DNA of 64,000 bases. Source: Sphingomonas crocodyli (GTDB lineage Bacteria; Pseudomonadota; Alphaproteobacteria; Sphingomonadales; Sphingomonadaceae). This document shows, in pieces, positions 25,466 to 34,223 of the stretch. The stretch lies in assembly GCF_004005865.1 (NCBI RefSeq), contig NZ_SACN01000001.1, positions 1,426,001 to 1,490,000 of the forward strand. Reading direction: 5' to 3'. The first letter of the stretch is position 1. Every line of letters begins with the position of its first letter. The notes under the pieces are model-generated. The model ran no database searches, was not told where the DNA came from, and was given only the letters and a program-made list of their open reading frames with translations. The position numbers and the translations under genes are program-made.

Positions 25466-26438
25466 AAAATCCGAGGGGGTCGTTCGATATCGACGACGGC
25501 AGCGTTTCGGCCCTGCTTGCGCCCGTCGCGTTCGGCCGATCGACCATGTCCGGCACCGGCTTGAAGAAAAAGGCGGAGAGTACGCCCTTGGCGACCATCT
25601 TCGCCTTGTAGAACTGCTTTTCACGACACAGCTGGAGCGCGAGGACCGCGCGCCGCTTGACCAGCTTGACGATCGCGCGCCGTTTGCCGGCCTGCAGCAC
25701 CATCCACATATTGTTGCGGATCGCGTAGAAGTGATAGCCGATCCGGCGCGGATTGGTCTCGGTGCGGATGTCGAGCGAGCCCGACATCTGGCGCACATGC
25801 ACCACGCGGCTGTCGCCGACCATATAGCCGGGCCGGTCGCGCGTGATCCGCGTGGTGAATTCGGTATCCTCGCCCCAGATATAGAATTGCGGGATCGGCA
25901 GGCCATGTTCGCGCAGCGTTTCGCGCGGGAGCAGGATCGACACGAAGGTCGCGCGCCGCACCGGCATCAGCCCATGCGCCAGAAGATCGGGCCAGCTTTC
26001 ATAGTCGAGTGGGTTGAGCCGCGTATCGAGCGCGGGCGTATTAGTGATTTCCCCTCCAGGCGCGCGCGCCGTGGAGATCAGGAAGGGCGGGTGGATCGCC
26101 TTGCCCGCCAGCATCGCGCGGGCATCGAGCAGCTTTTCGAGCGCGTCGGGGGCGGCGATGACGTCGTCGTCCATCACCCAGATGAAGTCCGCGCCGCTTT
26201 CATAACCGGCCCGCATCGCGGCGTTGAAGCCGCCCGCCGCGCCGATATTGGATGGCAATGCGTGAATCTCGATCCGATCGCCTGAAGATCGCAGCATATC
26301 GACGGTGCCGTCAGAGCTGCCGTTGTCGAGAACAATAATGGAACCGCACGCAACGCTCTGTTGCTGAATTGCGTCGAGGCACTCGGCAAGAAGATCCTTG
26401 CGATTATACGTCAAAACAACTGCGCACACATTCATCAT
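25452..26438 (-). CDS. Family 2 glycosyltransferase
   Basis: 328 residues with a GT-A fold. VCAVVLTYNRKDLLAECLDA starts the nucleotide-binding domain, VLDNGSSDGT follows, and the DxD metal motif is WVMDDDV near residue 90, with WGEDTEFTTRI later as the acceptor-side acidic motif. The pattern with LPSNIGAAGGFNAAMRAGYE resembles rhamnosyl- and galactofuranosyl-transferases of the GlfT2/WbbL group. No membrane segment was seen. The two adjacent ATGs at 26438 and 26435 are equally possible starts. It probably adds a sugar to the same surface glycan built by the converging operon. Confidence 0.85.
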   Translation of the reverse strand: MMNVCAVVLTYNRKDLLAECLDAIQQQSVACGSIIVLDNGSSDGTVDMLRSSGDRIEIHALPSNIGAAGGFNAAMRAGYESGADFIWVMDDDVIAAPDALEKLLDARAMLAGKAIHPPFLISTARAPGGEITNTPALDTRLNPLDYESWPDLLAHGLMPVRRATFVSILLPRETLREHGLPIPQFYIWGEDTEFTTRITRDRPGYMVGDSRVVHVRQMSGSLDIRTETNPRRIGYHFYAIRNNMWMVLQAGKRRAIVKLVKRRAVLALQLCREKQFYKAKMVAKGVLSAFFFKPVPDMVDRPNATGASRAETLPSSISNDPLGFSSAA

Positions 26439-26522
26439 CGAGGAGGCCCCCAATTACTGAACCATCCCGTTAATAAACCTTTACGGCCGTTCGGTCCACC
26501 GTGGAGGCGAAACTATTCGTCG

Positions 26523-28004
26523 TCAGCTGGCTCGATTAGTCTGCTCTTTGGCACGGTTCGTCAGGCTCAGTGCAGTATGCTTCAGATCGAGCAGCGCGGC
26601 TCGCCCGGCCGGAAAGATCGCCAGCACCCCCCACGCGACGGCGAAGGCGAGGGGCAATCGAATGGCGAGATCGAGCAGGGGCCAAGGGCTAATCGGCTTA
26701 TCTGTCAGAAACAATTGCGAAAAACCCATAACCGTACAGGCAAGGACGTTGGGGGCCGCAAGCCGTGCCAGATCGCGCGTCCGCACCGGCCCGCGCCGCC
26801 CGACCCAAAACCAGACGATCGGCGCGCGTATGAACAGATCGCTGATCGCATAGGCCGCCGCCACGCCGACCGCACCCCACGGCGCACCGATCAGGAAGGC
26901 GGCGATCGACGTTATCGCGATCACCAGTCCCCACCACGCGAATTCGGTGCCGCGCTGCTGGCTGACGAACAGCCACCCGGTCGTCGCCGAAATCGGCTGG
27001 TGGATCGCGGCGAGGCCGAGCCACAGGAAGATCGCGACGCTCGGCTGCCATTGGGGGCCGAGGATCGTCGGGATCGCGCTGTGCGCGTTGGCGAGCAGGA
27101 AGACGACCCCCGGCAGGGTGAACAGCATCAGTTGCTGGAGCGTGCGCAGATAGACGCGGCGATACCGTTCGGGATCGTCGCGCAGCCGCGCCAGCATCGG
27201 CACCAGCACCCGCCCGACCGGCGAATTGACCTGCGACAGCGGGAACAGCAGCAATTTGTAGGCGCGGTCATAATAGCCGAGCTGCGCCGCGCCGCTGCTA
27301 TGCCCGATGATCACATTGTCCAGATTACGCGACAGGAAGTTGGTGAGGTCGAACCCCATCAATCCCGATCCGAAGCGCAGCAGCGGCGACGCCTCCCTGA
27401 TGTCGGCCGACCAGTCCGGTCGCCAGCGCGAAACGCGCCACAGGCCGGTCACGCCGACCAGCGACGCGGTGACCGACTGGGCGACCAGCGCCCAGATGCT
27501 CGGCGCGATCGAGGCCCATATGAGTGCCGCGACGAAGCCGGCGGTGGCGGCGCTCATATCGATCATCGCGAGCCGCCCGAACTGCATCGATCGCACGATC
27601 AGCCCCTGATGCTGCCCCCCCAGGGCGGTGAGCAGGATCGTGCCGGCCAGCACGCGCATCGGCCCGATCAGCCGCGGCTCGCCGTAGAAATCGGCGGCAA
27701 GCGGGGCGAGTGCTGCGAGGACGACGGCCAGCGTCGCGGCCACCGCGATGTTGATCCAGAAGATCGCGCTGATCTGTCGCGGGCTGATCGATTTTGCGGT
27801 GGCGACTGCCTGCGTCAGCCCCAGATCGCCGAACAGCAGGACGAAGGCGATCATCGGCGCGATCATCGCCATCAGGCCGAAATCGCCGGGTGGCAGCATT
27901 CGTGACAGGGTGACGACCGACAATATCTGGAGCAGCAGGCGATAGGCCTGCGCGCCGCCCGTCGACAGCGCGTTGCGCGTCGCGCGGCCGCGCAGGTCGC
28001 TCAT
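26523..28004 (-). CDS. Wzx-like oligosaccharide flippase (MOP superfamily)
   Basis: 493 residues, strongly hydrophobic, with about 12-14 predicted transmembrane segments by eye, for example FGLMAMIAPMIAFVLLFGDL and VAATLAVVLAALAPLAADFY. The N-terminal order of a short basic stretch followed by QILSVVTLSRMLPPGDFGL is characteristic of polysaccharide-export flippases that move lipid-linked repeat units across the inner membrane. The start at 28004 (MSDLRGRATRNALS) is chosen because the frame upstream overlaps the oxidase gene and is not membrane-like. It lies 85 bp upstream of the glycosyltransferase on the same strand. Confidence 0.88.
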   Translation of the reverse strand: MSDLRGRATRNALSTGGAQAYRLLLQILSVVTLSRMLPPGDFGLMAMIAPMIAFVLLFGDLGLTQAVATAKSISPRQISAIFWINIAVAATLAVVLAALAPLAADFYGEPRLIGPMRVLAGTILLTALGGQHQGLIVRSMQFGRLAMIDMSAATAGFVAALIWASIAPSIWALVAQSVTASLVGVTGLWRVSRWRPDWSADIREASPLLRFGSGLMGFDLTNFLSRNLDNVIIGHSSGAAQLGYYDRAYKLLLFPLSQVNSPVGRVLVPMLARLRDDPERYRRVYLRTLQQLMLFTLPGVVFLLANAHSAIPTILGPQWQPSVAIFLWLGLAAIHQPISATTGWLFVSQQRGTEFAWWGLVIAITSIAAFLIGAPWGAVGVAAAYAISDLFIRAPIVWFWVGRRGPVRTRDLARLAAPNVLACTVMGFSQLFLTDKPISPWPLLDLAIRLPLAFAVAWGVLAIFPAGRAALLDLKHTALSLTNRAKEQTNRAS

Positions 28005-28033
28005 CTCCGGTTCGCTAAAGGCCTTGTCGTTGC

Positions 28034-29155
28034 TCAACGCTTGGCCAGATCGAGTTTGTCGGCGACGATTTCGGCGATGGCGAGCGAACTGGTGAGGCCG
28101 GGGGATTCGATTCCGAACAGGTTGACCAGTCCGTCGAGCCCGTGCCGGTCCGGCCCGTCGATCCGGAAGTCCGCCGCCGGTTCGCCGGGGCCGGACAATT
28201 TGGGCCGGATGCCCGAATAGGCTGGCGCCAGCCGATCGGCCTCGATCCCCGGCCAGATCGCGCGCGCCGCCGCCAGGAAATCGGCCCCCCGCACGGTATC
28301 GACCCCATAAGCGATCGCATCGATCCATTCGACATCGGGGCCGAAGCGCGCGCCGCCCGCCAGATCGAAGGTCAGGTGCGTGCCCAGCCCGCCGGGCACG
28401 GGCACCGGATAGATCAGATGGCGGAACGGCACCTTACCGCCATAGCTGAAATAATGGCCGCGTGCGTAATGGATGGTCGGGCGGTCGGGCGGCTCCAACC
28501 CCTCCGTCTGCGCGGCCAGCAGATGCGCGCCCAATCCGGCCGCATTGATGAGGATGTCCGCCGTCAGCGCAGGGCGGTCGCCGTCCTCTTCGCCGGCAAT
28601 GTGAACGCCCCAGCCGTCGGCACGGCGCGACAGGCGCGTGACCGCCGATCGGCCCACGAAGCGCCCGCCAAATGCCTCGGCTTCTCCGAGCAGGCTCTGC
28701 ATATAGGCATGCGCGTCAATGATCCCGGTCGATGGTGAGAACAGCGCCTCATGGCAGGGCAGTTCGGCTTCGTAGGACGAAGCGCCCCGCCGATCGAGAC
28801 GGATCAGATCGTCGACCCCGGCCGAAGCCGCAGCCTGCTCGATTGTGTCGAGGCTGGCGGCCTGTGCGGCGTCGCGCGCGAAGATCAGCTTGCCGATCCG
28901 GCGGTGCGGAACGGCGTTGCGCGCGCAATGATCGTAGAGCAGCGCGCGGCCCCGCACGCAGAGCGACGCCTTGAGCGATCCTGCCGGATAATAGATGCCC
29001 GCGTGAATGACCTCGCTGTTGCGCGAACTGGTGCCGGTGCCGAAGTCGGCTTCGGCGTCGAGGATGATCGGTTCCAGCCCGTTCCGGGCGAGACGCGCCG
29101 CGATCGCCAGCCCGACGACACCCGCACCCACCACCACAGAACGCACATCGGCCAT
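28034..29155 (-). CDS. FAD-dependent oxidoreductase of the L-2-hydroxyglutarate oxidase (LhgO) type
   Basis: 373 residues of the DAO/FAD superfamily. The dinucleotide motif VVVGAGVVGLAIAARLARNG is at the N-terminus, followed by TSSRNSEVIHAGIYYPAGS, the segment diagnostic for LhgO/L2HGDH proteins, and GIRPKLSGPGE near the C-terminus. LhgO oxidises L-2-hydroxyglutarate to 2-oxoglutarate and feeds electrons to the membrane quinone pool. The ATG at 29155 gives MADVRSVVVGAG. It precedes the flippase by 29 bp on the same strand; a link to the glycan genes is not obvious. Confidence 0.82.
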   Translation of the reverse strand: MADVRSVVVGAGVVGLAIAARLARNGLEPIILDAEADFGTGTSSRNSEVIHAGIYYPAGSLKASLCVRGRALLYDHCARNAVPHRRIGKLIFARDAAQAASLDTIEQAAASAGVDDLIRLDRRGASSYEAELPCHEALFSPSTGIIDAHAYMQSLLGEAEAFGGRFVGRSAVTRLSRRADGWGVHIAGEEDGDRPALTADILINAAGLGAHLLAAQTEGLEPPDRPTIHYARGHYFSYGGKVPFRHLIYPVPVPGGLGTHLTFDLAGGARFGPDVEWIDAIAYGVDTVRGADFLAAARAIWPGIEADRLAPAYSGIRPKLSGPGEPAADFRIDGPDRHGLDGLVNLFGIESPGLTSSLAIAEIVADKLDLAKR

Positions 29156-29253
29156 GCTCACTCCATCGCCTGACCCCAAGGGTGGAGGCGATGGAGTGGC
29201 GAAATCAAGCCATTTCTACGCGATGCCGACGAAGCGATCGGGCTGAATGCCCG

Positions 29254-30513
29254 TCAGCCGTTCCGGGCCGCTTCGATCGCGGGGAAGGCATCGAAGTAGA
29301 AGGCGAAGCGTTTACGCAGCTCGTCGCGCGAAACACCGAAGTCGCGTTCGATATTGTAGCTCACCTGCCCATGCTTGCCGCGCGGATGGGTTTCGACGAA
29401 GTGGCGGATTTCGGCATCGGCCTTGTCCGACGGCGGCAGGCCCGCCTTGCGCTGTACGGCGTGGACGAAGGCCATTTCGTCCTTCATCAGCGCTTCGAAC
29501 GGCACGTCGACCCGCTGATCCTCGGGCCAGACGTCGCGGTCACGCACACTGGCGCGCAGCAATTGTTCGACCCGGTCGGCCCAGTAATCGAACACCCAGC
29601 GGGCATCGATATCGGGATAACGCGCGCGTTCGGCATAGGCCATCATCGTCGCGGCCGATTGGATCGCGTCGACGGGATCGCGATAGGTCATCACCACGAT
29701 CGCGTCGGGATAGACCTTCTTGAGCACCGGCAGCTGTTCCAGATGTTGCGGGCATTTGTTGACCCAACGCACCGGCCCCTTCTTGTGCTGGAGGATCTTC
29801 AGCACGGTGCGCTGATATTCGTAATGCGACGTCTGGTCGGTCGACGTGTGGAAATCGCGCCACTTGGGCACGCGCGACATCCATTCCCAGAAATAGGTCG
29901 CGAAGTCGGGGCACATGAGGAACAGGTCTTCATCGAAATCGTCCGGGCCGACGAGGTGCATCGCGGCGGTGAGCGGGGAGGATGCCATCGCCGCCTCATG
30001 TTCGGCGACCGCGCGGGTGTAGCGCGGGTCGATCCCGTCCGGGCCGATGGGCTTCAGCGGATTGGGCAGCGGCTCATTCCCCTCCCACATCGGCAGCGAT
30101 CGCAGGCGGCTGTCGGCGGCGAGGAGGTTGAGCAGGTGGGTCGTGCCCGATCGGGGGAGGCCGACGACGATGATCGGACGTTCGATCACCTCGTCATGCA
30201 CGTCCGGATGTTTCTTCACATAATCCTGGATCAGCAGGCGGTTGGCGGCGTGACGGCTGGCGACGTCGAACAGGATCATGCGGTTGAGCGCCGTCATCCG
30301 CGTATCGCCATTCCACTCGTCGACCAGTCGCGCGAGCCGGGGGCGGAAATCGTCGGGGCCGAAATCGGTAAGGCCGGTATCCTTGCGCGCCTTGCCGAGG
30401 ATCGCTTCGATCGACAGGTCGATCGGATTGGCGGCGGCATAGGCTAGGCCGCCCTTCACCGCATCGGACAGGACCGGATTCAGCAGGTCGGTAATCTCGA
30501 TCTTGTTGCTCAC
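29254..30513 (-). CDS. Sulfotransferase family protein
   Basis: 419 residues of the Sulfotransfer_3-like group. The PAPS 5-prime-phosphosulfate loop is VVGLPRSGTTHLLNLLA (PRSGTTHL at 120-127) and the 3-prime-phosphate-binding strand is VVMTYRDPVDAIQS. There is no signal peptide, so it acts in the cytoplasm. Its start ATG overlaps the stop of the MBL-fold gene by 4 bp, so it is the last coupled gene of the left-facing operon starting at 34095. Related proteins occur in sphingomonad and mycobacterial steroid or terpenoid degradation clusters; the acceptor is unknown. Confidence 0.85.
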   Translation of the reverse strand: MSNKIEITDLLNPVLSDAVKGGLAYAAANPIDLSIEAILGKARKDTGLTDFGPDDFRPRLARLVDEWNGDTRMTALNRMILFDVASRHAANRLLIQDYVKKHPDVHDEVIERPIIVVGLPRSGTTHLLNLLAADSRLRSLPMWEGNEPLPNPLKPIGPDGIDPRYTRAVAEHEAAMASSPLTAAMHLVGPDDFDEDLFLMCPDFATYFWEWMSRVPKWRDFHTSTDQTSHYEYQRTVLKILQHKKGPVRWVNKCPQHLEQLPVLKKVYPDAIVVMTYRDPVDAIQSAATMMAYAERARYPDIDARWVFDYWADRVEQLLRASVRDRDVWPEDQRVDVPFEALMKDEMAFVHAVQRKAGLPPSDKADAEIRHFVETHPRGKHGQVSYNIERDFGVSRDELRKRFAFYFDAFPAIEAARNG

Positions 30514-31769
30514 GCTGCGCCTCCAACTGCCTTTTCGAGTTTCGCGACATGCGCGCGCAGCCAGCCCGCCTCCCAGAAATTGGGCGGATCGGTGCGGACG
30601 AGCAGAGCGCGATGCGCGTCGAGCGAGAGGGCAAGCGCGCCGCGATCATCGGGGGCCTTGGCCAGCGCGACTTCGGCCAGGAGTTGCGCGGTCTCCGGAT
30701 CGCCCGCGTCGAACTTGCTCCGCCCCAGCGCCACGACCGCATCGACACCTGCGAGCGCCGCAAGATCGGCATAGATGTCGGCAGGCTGCGCCGCATACAT
30801 TTCGCTGGTCGCGCGGGCTTTGAACCAGCCCATATATTGTTCCCACACGGTGCGGACCACGAAGCTGATCTTCCCGTAACCTTCGCCAACATAGAGATGG
30901 TCGGGCAGCTTCACCTCACGCATCAGCGTGAAGATGTCCTTGCCCGCATTCATCCCGTCGAGCGTGGTCTGGTGGACATAGGACACCGCATCGTGGAGCC
31001 GATCGAGGCAGGTGCGGATCAGGTCACGCCCGACGATCGGCTCGAAATGGCCGGTGATCAGCAATTCCGGCTCCAGATCGCGCACGCGGCGCAGCGACGA
31101 CAGATAGGGTTCGGCGAAGCGGTAACGATCGCCCCGGATCGTGCACAGGTTCGGGAAGTGCGGGAAAAGCGGCCCGAACATATTGCCGGTAAAGACGATG
31201 CGATGCTGCGGCAGGTGGATGGCAAGGCTGTCGACCGTCTCGCCACCGGGGACCGAGAGCAGTTCGAGATCCAGCCCGCCCAGCGTGAGATCGAGGCGGT
31301 CGTCGACCAGGATGTCGGGCTTCGGCACGTCCTGCATCGGCGCGGTGTTGGGCGCATGGAGCGTCGCGGTCTGCATGGGAAACCAGGTCGACGACTGGAT
31401 ATTGCGGACCGTCTTGATCCGCTGATCATCCGCCTGGCAATCGGCATTGTTCTTCTGCGCGATCACCTTCGTCTCGGGCTGGCGAAGCTGCGCGACGCCG
31501 CCGACATGATCGACATGGCCCTGCGTCAGGATCAGATAGGGCAGGGGGCCGGATCGGACGGGGGCGAGTTCCTTCGCGATTGTCGGTGCCTCGAAGCCCA
31601 TGCCGGCATTGATCTGAATGTCGCCCTCGGCCGTCTTGATCAGATAGACGTTCGAGACCGAAGGCACGCAGTGGATGAAATCGTTGATCTGGAAACGCTG
31701 ACCCTCGCGGGCGATCTGCAACGCCCACATGTCGGGTCGCTTGGCGACAAGGTCTTTCACGACGTCCAT
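30510..31769 (-). CDS. Alkylsulfatase-like MBL-fold protein with altered metal motif
   Basis: 419 residues. An N-terminal metallo-beta-lactamase fold (about 1-260) is followed by a helical dimerisation domain (LYVGEGYGKISFVVRTVW onward) and a C-terminal tail, the layout of linear alkylsulfatases. The expected THxHxDH motif reads TQGHVDHVGG (82-91), with Gln83 in place of the first metal-binding His. The alkylsulfatase AENxTH segment is represented by FTGNMFG, so a second ligand also differs, while ITGHFEP keeps a His. The start at 31769 is 14 bp from the VOC gene. Hydrolysis of a sulfate ester is possible but not proven. Confidence 0.75.
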   Translation of the reverse strand: MDVVKDLVAKRPDMWALQIAREGQRFQINDFIHCVPSVSNVYLIKTAEGDIQINAGMGFEAPTIAKELAPVRSGPLPYLILTQGHVDHVGGVAQLRQPETKVIAQKNNADCQADDQRIKTVRNIQSSTWFPMQTATLHAPNTAPMQDVPKPDILVDDRLDLTLGGLDLELLSVPGGETVDSLAIHLPQHRIVFTGNMFGPLFPHFPNLCTIRGDRYRFAEPYLSSLRRVRDLEPELLITGHFEPIVGRDLIRTCLDRLHDAVSYVHQTTLDGMNAGKDIFTLMREVKLPDHLYVGEGYGKISFVVRTVWEQYMGWFKARATSEMYAAQPADIYADLAALAGVDAVVALGRSKFDAGDPETAQLLAEVALAKAPDDRGALALSLDAHRALLVRTDPPNFWEAGWLRAHVAKLEKAVGGAA

Positions 31770-31783
31770 GCTGTGTCTCCTTG

Positions 31784-32323
31784 TCAGCCGAGATTGAGGA
31801 TGCGGATGGGATCGCTGCCGTCCCAGTCGCGCGCGGCCTCGCGCGTCATCGCGGCGAGGCCGGGATTGCCGCCGGGCATGCACAGGATTTCCAGCAGCGT
31901 GCCGTCGCCGCCCTTGGTGTCGATGTAGATCCATTCGGGGCCGAAATGCCGGCCTTCATGAACCACCTCGAAGCCCTTCTCCGCCGCCAGAGCGCGCGCA
32001 GTGGCCATGTCTTCGACGACGATGCAGGTGTGGTGGACGCCGTCCTTCCCGGCGTCGAACCAGTCGCTGTAGACCGATTTGCCGGAGTTCTTCTGGCGGA
32101 TGATCTCGATCTGCATCTCGCCCCAATTGCCCAGCGCGATATCCAGGACGATGTCCTTTTCGACACCATAAGCCGCGGTCCATTCGGCCTGATTGTCCTG
32201 CAGGATGAAGAAGGGGCCGGCGCCCTTGTTCAGCCAGTGCTGGATCGCGCCGTCGAAATCCTGCGGCACGAACGCGATCTGCATGATCCCGCCCAAATCC
32301 GCCAAAGTCTGTGCCTTTGCCAT
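31784..32323 (-). CDS. VOC-superfamily (glyoxalase/dioxygenase-like) protein
   Basis: 179 residues with two beta-alpha-beta-beta-beta modules. The first starts IMQIAFVPQDFDGAIQHWL; the second starts GVHHTCIVVEDMATARALA with a candidate metal His, and LEILCMPGG supplies a candidate Glu. The arrangement is close to methylmalonyl-CoA epimerase-like and lyase-like VOC proteins found in catabolic operons. It is separated by only 5 bp from the SDR upstream and 14 bp from the MBL gene downstream. The reaction cannot be given. Confidence 0.8.
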   Translation of the reverse strand: MAKAQTLADLGGIMQIAFVPQDFDGAIQHWLNKGAGPFFILQDNQAEWTAAYGVEKDIVLDIALGNWGEMQIEIIRQKNSGKSVYSDWFDAGKDGVHHTCIVVEDMATARALAAEKGFEVVHEGRHFGPEWIYIDTKGGDGTLLEILCMPGGNPGLAAMTREAARDWDGSDPIRILNLG

Positions 32324-32328
32324 GTCGA

Positions 32329-33069
32329 TCACCCCTGAATTGAAAAGCCGCCGTCGACGGCGATGGTCTGTCCGGTGATGAAGGATGCCGCCGCGCTGCT
32401 GAGGAACAGGGCAGGGCCGGCGCAATCCTCGGCTTGGCCGATGCGGCCCAGCGGGGTGCGCGCGATGAACGGCTCCGCAAAACCGGGATAGTCGAGCGCG
32501 GGCTTGGTCATCCGCGTCTCGATCATGCCCAGCGCGAGCACGTTGGCGCGGATGTTGTGGCGGCCCCAGGCGACCGCCATCGCGCGGGTCAGGCCCAGCA
32601 GCCCGGTCTTGCCCGCGCCGTAGCCGGGCACCGCCTCGATCCCGAACAGCGACGACATCGATCCGATGCCGGTGATCACCCCGCCGCCGCGCCGCTTGCT
32701 CGCGCCCAGCCGGTCCTTGAGCGCATGCGACAGCCGATAGCCGCCGACGAGGTGCATGTTCACCGCGCGGGCGAAGATGTCGGGCTCCCATTCGTCGAGG
32801 CCGACCGCCATCATGCTCATGCCGGCATTGTTGATCAGCACGTCGACATCGCCGACCGCGTCCGCCACCGCATCGATAGCAGCCGGATCCTCCATGCTGG
32901 CAAGTTGGAGGTAGCGATAGGCGGACAGATCGGCGTCATAGTCGGCCGGGCCGCCGCGCGTGCCCGTGATCGTCACGGTCGCGCCGTCGGCGACATAAGC
33001 GGCGGCGATCGCGGCGCCGATGCCGCTGGTGCCCCCGGTAATCAGAACCTTCGCGCCCTCATGCTGCAT
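32329..33069 (-). CDS. Short-chain dehydrogenase/reductase
   Basis: 246 residues, classical SDR. The cofactor motif ITGGTSGIGAAIAAAY and INNAGMSMM are followed by the catalytic Ser in GIGSMSSLFG and YGAGK (Tyr and Lys). The C-terminal VDGGFS is typical. An Asp or Glu after the second strand is replaced by GTRGG, which points to NADP(H) preference (inference). It probably interconverts an alcohol and ketone in the same pathway as the adjacent alcohol dehydrogenase, 21 bp upstream. Confidence 0.88.
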   Translation of the reverse strand: MQHEGAKVLITGGTSGIGAAIAAAYVADGATVTITGTRGGPADYDADLSAYRYLQLASMEDPAAIDAVADAVGDVDVLINNAGMSMMAVGLDEWEPDIFARAVNMHLVGGYRLSHALKDRLGASKRRGGGVITGIGSMSSLFGIEAVPGYGAGKTGLLGLTRAMAVAWGRHNIRANVLALGMIETRMTKPALDYPGFAEPFIARTPLGRIGQAEDCAGPALFLSSAAASFITGQTIAVDGGFSIQG

Positions 33070-33090
33070 GATGGCATCCTCCTCTCGACC

Positions 33091-34095
33091 TTATGGATAT
33101 TGGACGAGCACCTTGGCCGCCCGTTCGGGATCGGAGGCGATGGCGAACGCCTCCAGAAAATCGGCGCCGTCGAAGCGATGGCTGATCATCTGTCCGACAT
33201 CGAAATCGCCCGATCCGATCAGGTCGAGCATCTGCGCGAATTCGTCGCGATAGGCGCAGGCGGTGGTGATCGTCAGCTCGCGGCCCAGCAATTGTTGGAA
33301 GTCGATTTCGGCCGGCTTCTTCTGGACCGAGACGACGCACAGGATCGCGCCGGGCGCGGCCATCGCCAATATGTCGGCGATGATGGGCGCGCCCGATGCC
33401 TCGATATAATGGGTGGTCGCGGGCATTTCCCCGAACCAGCTTTGCGCGGTGCCGTGAAAGCCCTTGAGCGCGTCGGCCAGATTGCCCGTACGCGGATCGA
33501 TCGCTTCGTGTGCGCCCAGCGCCAGTGCGCGTTCGCGCCGGAAGGCGGACAGGTCGACCGAGACGATCTGGTCGATCCCCATGCGCCGCAGATTGACGAT
33601 CGTCGCCAATCCGATCGGCCCCGCGCCGAACACGACGACCTGATCGCCCTTCCTCGCGCCCGATCGGTTGGCAGCGTGCGCGCCGACGGCGAGCGGTTCG
33701 GCCAGCGCCGCTTCGTCGAACGAGACATGATCGGGGATCGGCAACAAGGCATCCGGATGGTCGGCGACGCCGCGGACGAGCAGATGTTCGGCAAAGCCAC
33801 CCTCGGGGCCGCCATTACCAATCAGGTTCATCGTGGGATTGACGATCACGCGCTGGCCGATGGCGAAACCCGCGACCGCGCTGCCGATCTGCGCGATCGT
33901 GCCCGCCAGTTCGTGGCCCAGCGGGACGGGAATGTCCGAAGGCCCGGCGACGCCGCCGATCGCGACATAGCCGACGTCGCTGCCGCAAATGCCCGCGCTC
34001 GCGATGCGGACGACGACATCGTTCGGCCCTGCGACGGGTGTCTCGATCTCGTCGAGGCGCAGGTCTCCCGGCCCGTGGACGAACGGAACCTTCAC
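33091..34095 (-). CDS. Zinc-type alcohol dehydrogenase (MDR) lacking the structural-zinc cysteines
   Basis: 334 residues. Catalytic zinc ligands appear as Cys37 (AGICGSDVG) and His61-Glu62 (PLGHELAG), with EPLAVGAHAA later supplying the fourth ligand. The NAD motif is VVFGAGPIGLATI. The lobe that normally carries four structural-zinc cysteines reads VNPTMNLIGNGGPEGGFAEH, with no cysteine, as in some sorbitol- and idonate-type members. It is the first gene of the five-gene left-facing operon and is 128 bp from the AraC gene stop. The substrate is unknown. Confidence 0.85.
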   Translation of the reverse strand: MKVPFVHGPGDLRLDEIETPVAGPNDVVVRIASAGICGSDVGYVAIGGVAGPSDIPVPLGHELAGTIAQIGSAVAGFAIGQRVIVNPTMNLIGNGGPEGGFAEHLLVRGVADHPDALLPIPDHVSFDEAALAEPLAVGAHAANRSGARKGDQVVVFGAGPIGLATIVNLRRMGIDQIVSVDLSAFRRERALALGAHEAIDPRTGNLADALKGFHGTAQSWFGEMPATTHYIEASGAPIIADILAMAAPGAILCVVSVQKKPAEIDFQQLLGRELTITTACAYRDEFAQMLDLIGSGDFDVGQMISHRFDGADFLEAFAIASDPERAAKVLVQYP

Positions 34096-34223
34096 GGCAT
34101 CGTCTCCCTATCCGCCCGGAGCCTGACCGTCCGGGTCGTTCGATGGGATCAAGCCGCGCCTGGGCCGACGGATCAACCGCCGGCGGTTTCAGCGTTTCGG
34201 AGTTTCGGCCACGAAGGCCGCGA

